DNA of 64,000 nucleotides, taken from contig DFGI01000070.1 of assembly GCA_002371705.1 (NCBI GenBank), positions 1 to 64,000 on the forward strand. Reading direction: 5' to 3'. This DNA is from Bacteroidales bacterium UBA3754. Lineage in GTDB: Bacteria; Bacteroidota; Bacteroidia; Bacteroidales; UBA1715. Each line of letters begins with the position of its first letter. Within the stretch, counting starts at the first letter, position 1. Made by a program: the position numbers and the translations under genes. The notes under the pieces were generated by a model. It made no database searches and was not told the DNA's origin. It saw only the letters and a program-made list of their open reading frames with translations. Positions 61,359 to 64,000 of the stretch are shown piece after piece.

Positions 61359-62306
61359 ATGTACGTGTGGGGCGACAATCGGCGGTTTAATTCTTATAAA
61401 CGATTTTTGCAGGAACGGTTTGGTGGCAGAATGCAGAAACTCACGCTCAATGCGGGTTTCACTTGTCCGAACCGCGATGGAAGTATTGGTGTCGGCGGTT
61501 GTACATATTGTGTGAACGATGCGTTTAATCCCTCGTATTGCGATGTTCGTAAGTCGATAACACAGCAGTTAAACGAAGGAATAGATTTTCATCAAAACCG
61601 CTATCGTCGTGCTGATGGTTATTTGGCTTATTTTCAAGCATATACAAACACATACGCATCGCTGGAAAAAATGCAGGAATTGTATCAGCCAGCCATTGAA
61701 CATCCGTTGGTGCGTGGCATTGTGGTCGGTACTCGTCCCGATTGCATTGATGAACAGAAATTGGAGTATTTTGCTCGGTTGCAGGAACGGATGTTTGTTT
61801 CAATAGAATACGGCGTGGAATCGTGTTTTGACGAAACATTGCGGCGGATAAACCGTGGACACACGTTTCAACAAGCGGTTGATGCATTTGAACTTACGCA
61901 GCAGTACGGTATCCACACGGCTGGACATTTTATGTATGGTTTGCCTGGCGAAACGATTGAAATGTGGCTTTCGGCGGTTGACGAAATTAACAAATTGCCG
62001 ATGAATGGGATAAAATTCCATCAGTTGCAAATCATACGAAATACAAAAATGGAAGTTGAATTTCAAAATAATTCTTCTGATTTTCAACAATTTACGATTG
62101 ACACATACGTTCCGTTTATAGTTGACATTACCGAGCGATTGAATCCGAATTTTGTGATAGAACGGTTTGCTGGCGAGGTTCCTCCACGTTTCCTCAAGGA
62201 AAATACGTGGGGCTTGACTCGCTATGATGTTGTGTTACAGCGAATTGAAAAGGAATTGGAACGGCGTGGTTCATATCAAGGAATGCGCATTGCTACGCAT
62301 CCTTGA
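61359..62306 (+). CDS. Radical SAM protein, TIGR01212/YhcC family
   Basis: This 315-residue protein of the YhcC-type radical SAM family (tRNA 2-thio/methylthio-related Elp3-like group) has the cysteine-rich cluster motif CPNRDGSIGVGGCTYC. The partial barrel follows with VGTRPDCIDEQKLEYF, ISIEYGVES-like EYGVESCFDETL, and HTAGHFMYGLPGE. The [4Fe-4S] cluster cleaves S-adenosylmethionine; the biological substrate is unknown. Its 3' end overlaps convergent lspA by 14 bases. Confidence 0.9.
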   Translation: MYVWGDNRRFNSYKRFLQERFGGRMQKLTLNAGFTCPNRDGSIGVGGCTYCVNDAFNPSYCDVRKSITQQLNEGIDFHQNRYRRADGYLAYFQAYTNTYASLEKMQELYQPAIEHPLVRGIVVGTRPDCIDEQKLEYFARLQERMFVSIEYGVESCFDETLRRINRGHTFQQAVDAFELTQQYGIHTAGHFMYGLPGETIEMWLSAVDEINKLPMNGIKFHQLQIIRNTKMEVEFQNNSSDFQQFTIDTYVPFIVDITERLNPNFVIERFAGEVPPRFLKENTWGLTRYDVVLQRIEKELERRGSYQGMRIATHP

Positions 62307-62901
62307 AGAACTTATGTTGAAAAATCAATAGATACAACACGCCAATTGTGATTGCCGAGTCGGCAATATTGAAAATTGGTTTGAAGAATGTGAATGGTTC
62401 TCCGCTCCAAAGAGGGAACCATTCGGGAAATGTTCCACGAAGTACAGGGCAATAAATCATATCGACTACTCGTCCTTGCAAGAATGGCGCATATCCGCCA
62501 TTTTCCGAAAACAGCTCAGCCACAGTACCATAAGTGCTTTCGTTGAAAATCAAACCATAGAATGCACTGTCAATGATGTTTCCCGCTGCGCCCGCCAAAA
62601 TTGCGCTCAAACCAAGAATCACGTCAAGCGGAGCATCTCGTTTTACGAGTCGGTGGATGTAAATCGCAATTAATACAGATGCCACAAGGCGGAAAAGCGT
62701 AAGGGCAATTTTACCCATTGCGCCTCCGAAACTCATTCCGAAGGCGAACCCGGGATTTTCCACAAAATAGATGAAAATTCTGTCACTAATGACAGGAATC
62801 ATTTCATCAAGATGCATGGTGGTTTTTACTAAAATTTTGGTTGCTTGGTCAACAATCAAAATCAGCAACACCATTAGAATTGCCCAATGCTGTTTTTTCA
62901 T
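62293..62901 (-). CDS. lspA: Signal peptidase II (lipoprotein signal peptidase)
   Basis: This 202-residue inner-membrane aspartyl protease matures lipoproteins such as the many found in this window. Four membrane helices are seen, with LIVDQATKILVK, ENPGFAFGMSFGG, LSAILAGAAGNIIDSAFYG and GRVVDMIYCP carrying the two catalytic aspartates. It is slightly longer than typical (about 160-170), as in other Bacteroidota. The start overlaps the DksA-like stop by 4 bases, and the end overlaps the radical SAM gene. Confidence 0.95.
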   Translation of the reverse strand: MKKQHWAILMVLLILIVDQATKILVKTTMHLDEMIPVISDRIFIYFVENPGFAFGMSFGGAMGKIALTLFRLVASVLIAIYIHRLVKRDAPLDVILGLSAILAGAAGNIIDSAFYGLIFNESTYGTVAELFSENGGYAPFLQGRVVDMIYCPVLRGTFPEWFPLWSGEPFTFFKPIFNIADSAITIGVLYLLIFQHKFFKDA

Positions 62902-63323
62902 AGCAACGGTTTCTTATTTTTTTCGTTTACTTTCGCGTCAACACTCAAGGTTGCGTGAGGAACGGCACGAAGACGTTCTTTTGGAATCAATTTTCCTGTT
63001 TCGCGGCAGATTCCGTATGTTTTATTTTCGATACGAATCAATGCGTCTTTCAAGTGTTTTATGAATTTCTCCTGACGCTCAGCCAATTTCCCTGTTTCTT
63101 CTTTTGAAAGATTTGACGCTCCTTCCTCAAACATTTTGAATGTTGGCGATGTATCCTGAATGTCGTTTCCGTCCAAGTATTGGATGGATTTTTTCAGTTG
63201 GTCGTAATCCTTCATTGCTTTGTCGAGCTTTTCAAGGATGATTTGTTTGAACTCTTCTAATTCTGCATCTGAATATCTTGCTCTGTCAAGATTTTCTTCC
63301 TGTACTTTGTTTTCGTCTTTCAT
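62898..63323 (-). CDS. TraR/DksA-like protein with degenerate zinc site
   Basis: This 141-residue protein has a helical coiled-coil first half (about 10-80; SDAELEEFKQIILEKLDKA) and a C-terminal globular domain with YGICRETGKLIPKERLRAVP. Canonical DksA has four cysteines there; here only one remains (C in GICRET), and the second pair is replaced (TLSVDAK), so zinc binding is lost. This variant is common in Bacteroidota and usually sits with ileS and lspA, as here. It may still bind RNA polymerase in its secondary channel. Confidence 0.88.
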   Translation of the reverse strand: MKDENKVQEENLDRARYSDAELEEFKQIILEKLDKAMKDYDQLKKSIQYLDGNDIQDTSPTFKMFEEGASNLSKEETGKLAERQEKFIKHLKDALIRIENKTYGICRETGKLIPKERLRAVPHATLSVDAKVNEKNKKPLL

Positions 63324-63341
63324 AATCGTGCGAATTAATAG

Positions 63342-64000
63342 TTAAACTTTTTGTACTGCCATATAGGTTTGAACATCAGCGTCAATATCAACGAGTTTTT
63401 TGTTGTCGATGTTAATTTCGTCAACCAGTTGAATGTCTGCACATAACGTTTCTGACGCAATATATGTTTTGTGAATCTCTATAGCCTTGTTGATAGCATT
63501 GTGTTTTTGAATTTGCAGGTTGATTTTGTCGGTTACGTCGAATCCGCTTTCTTTCCGTAGATTTTGGATTCGGTTTACAAATTCACGTGCGATTCCTTCG
63601 TTCACCAGATCTTCGGTGAGTGTTGTGTCGAGAGCCACGGTGATGTGTCCTTCGTTTGCGACCTGCCAGCCCGGAATGTCTTTTGAAATGATAGTCACAT
63701 CGTCGAGTGTCAAATCAATGGTTTGACCGTTTACAACGATTGTCTTTGCTCCTGTTTGTTCAAACTTACAAATTTCCTCGTTGCTGAACGCAGTGATTGT
63801 GGCTGCAACTTCTTTCATTATTTTTCCGCATTTCGGACCCAATGCTTTGAAGTTCGGTTTGATTGTTTTTACCAAAACTTGCGATGCATCTTTCAGTAAA
63901 TCAATCTCTTTCACGTTTACTTCAGCCTTGATGATTGGCTCTACTGCCTTCAAATTCTGTTCAAATTCTTCGTTAAGAATAGGAATAATGATTTTTTGCA
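63342..64000 (-). CDS. ileS: Isoleucyl-tRNA synthetase, C-terminal part
   Basis: The frame is open to the window edge, so only the last 219 or so residues of a protein of about 1100 are present. The segment KIIIPILNEEFEQNLKAVEP then IIKAEVNVKEIDLL and the long editing-tail region (VVNGQTIDLTLDDVTII, EDLVNEGIAREFVNRIQNLRK) match the C-terminal domain of type 2 (DUF5915-type) IleS. It would charge tRNA-Ile. The dksA-like gene follows 18 bases after the stop, then lspA. Confidence 0.9.
   Translation of the reverse strand, partial: QKIIIPILNEEFEQNLKAVEPIIKAEVNVKEIDLLKDASQVLVKTIKPNFKALGPKCGKIMKEVAATITAFSNEEICKFEQTGAKTIVVNGQTIDLTLDDVTIISKDIPGWQVANEGHITVALDTTLTEDLVNEGIAREFVNRIQNLRKESGFDVTDKINLQIQKHNAINKAIEIHKTYIASETLCADIQLVDEINIDNKKLVDIDADVQTYMAVQKV

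Overview
The window is bacterial chromosome from a member of the Bacteroidota, most likely order Bacteroidales. Evidence: the Bacteroidota -7 promoter element TAnnTTTG sits upstream of about twenty genes; 38004-38465 encodes a type IX secretion (T9SS) C-terminal sorting domain; and lineage-typical families are present (DUF3127, BatD/BatE, a zinc-less DksA-like protein next to ileS and lspA, AGE-family cellobiose 2-epimerase, RluA with an N-terminal extension). Base composition is AT-rich. I found no rRNA, tRNA, CRISPR array, transposase, integrase or phage gene, so most of the window is ordinary chromosome.

Layout. 1-12.2 kb, minus strand: an orphan nuclease-like gene, an MbnP-like secreted protein, a double-DUF3127 protein with an SSB-like tail, a 40-residue basic protein, an M42 peptidase, clpX, the dTDP-rhamnose genes rfbA-rfbC-rfbD (no rfbB) flanked by three FKBP-type prolyl isomerases, and a biotin-dependent acyl-CoA carboxylase/decarboxylase cluster. 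12.3-15.6 kb, plus strand: three secreted proteins of unknown role, one with WG repeats. 15.6-21.5 kb, minus: fmt, a Wza/Wzc polysaccharide export pair, crcB, a ClbS/DfsB-like protein and a hexapeptide acyltransferase. 21.7-24.5 kb, plus: nitroreductase-like lipoprotein, two unknowns, a ten-unit WG-repeat protein. 24.5-28.9 kb, minus: DUF6544-like protein, cellobiose 2-epimerase, lysozyme-like protein, gdhA. 29.2-36.3 kb, plus: purT, DUF2147, a KefB-like antiporter, prfC, a sialate O-acetylesterase.

37.5-40.15 kb is the unusual part: a repeat-rich island around two secreted-protein genes. It holds an (AC)15 tract, an orphan terminator, five of the window's short dispersed-repeat classes, and a 55-bp duplicated upstream block. 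The second gene ends in a C-type-lectin-like domain whose last codons look like the variable region of a diversity-generating retroelement (DGR), although no reverse transcriptase lies in the window.

40.1-57.7 kb, minus, is largely envelope biogenesis: VOC protein, SDR, dacB (PBP4), a PagL-like lipid A deacylase, a cytidylate kinase-like protein, MATE transporter, a five-LysM protein with a periplasmic-binding-protein domain, batE, batD, two ompH/skp genes, bamA, uppS and a carboxylesterase. 57.8-64 kb: rluA-like and gph (plus), an NlpC/P60 peptidase (minus), a NUDIX and a radical SAM gene (plus), and the lspA, dksA-like and ileS cluster (minus; ileS is cut by the window edge).
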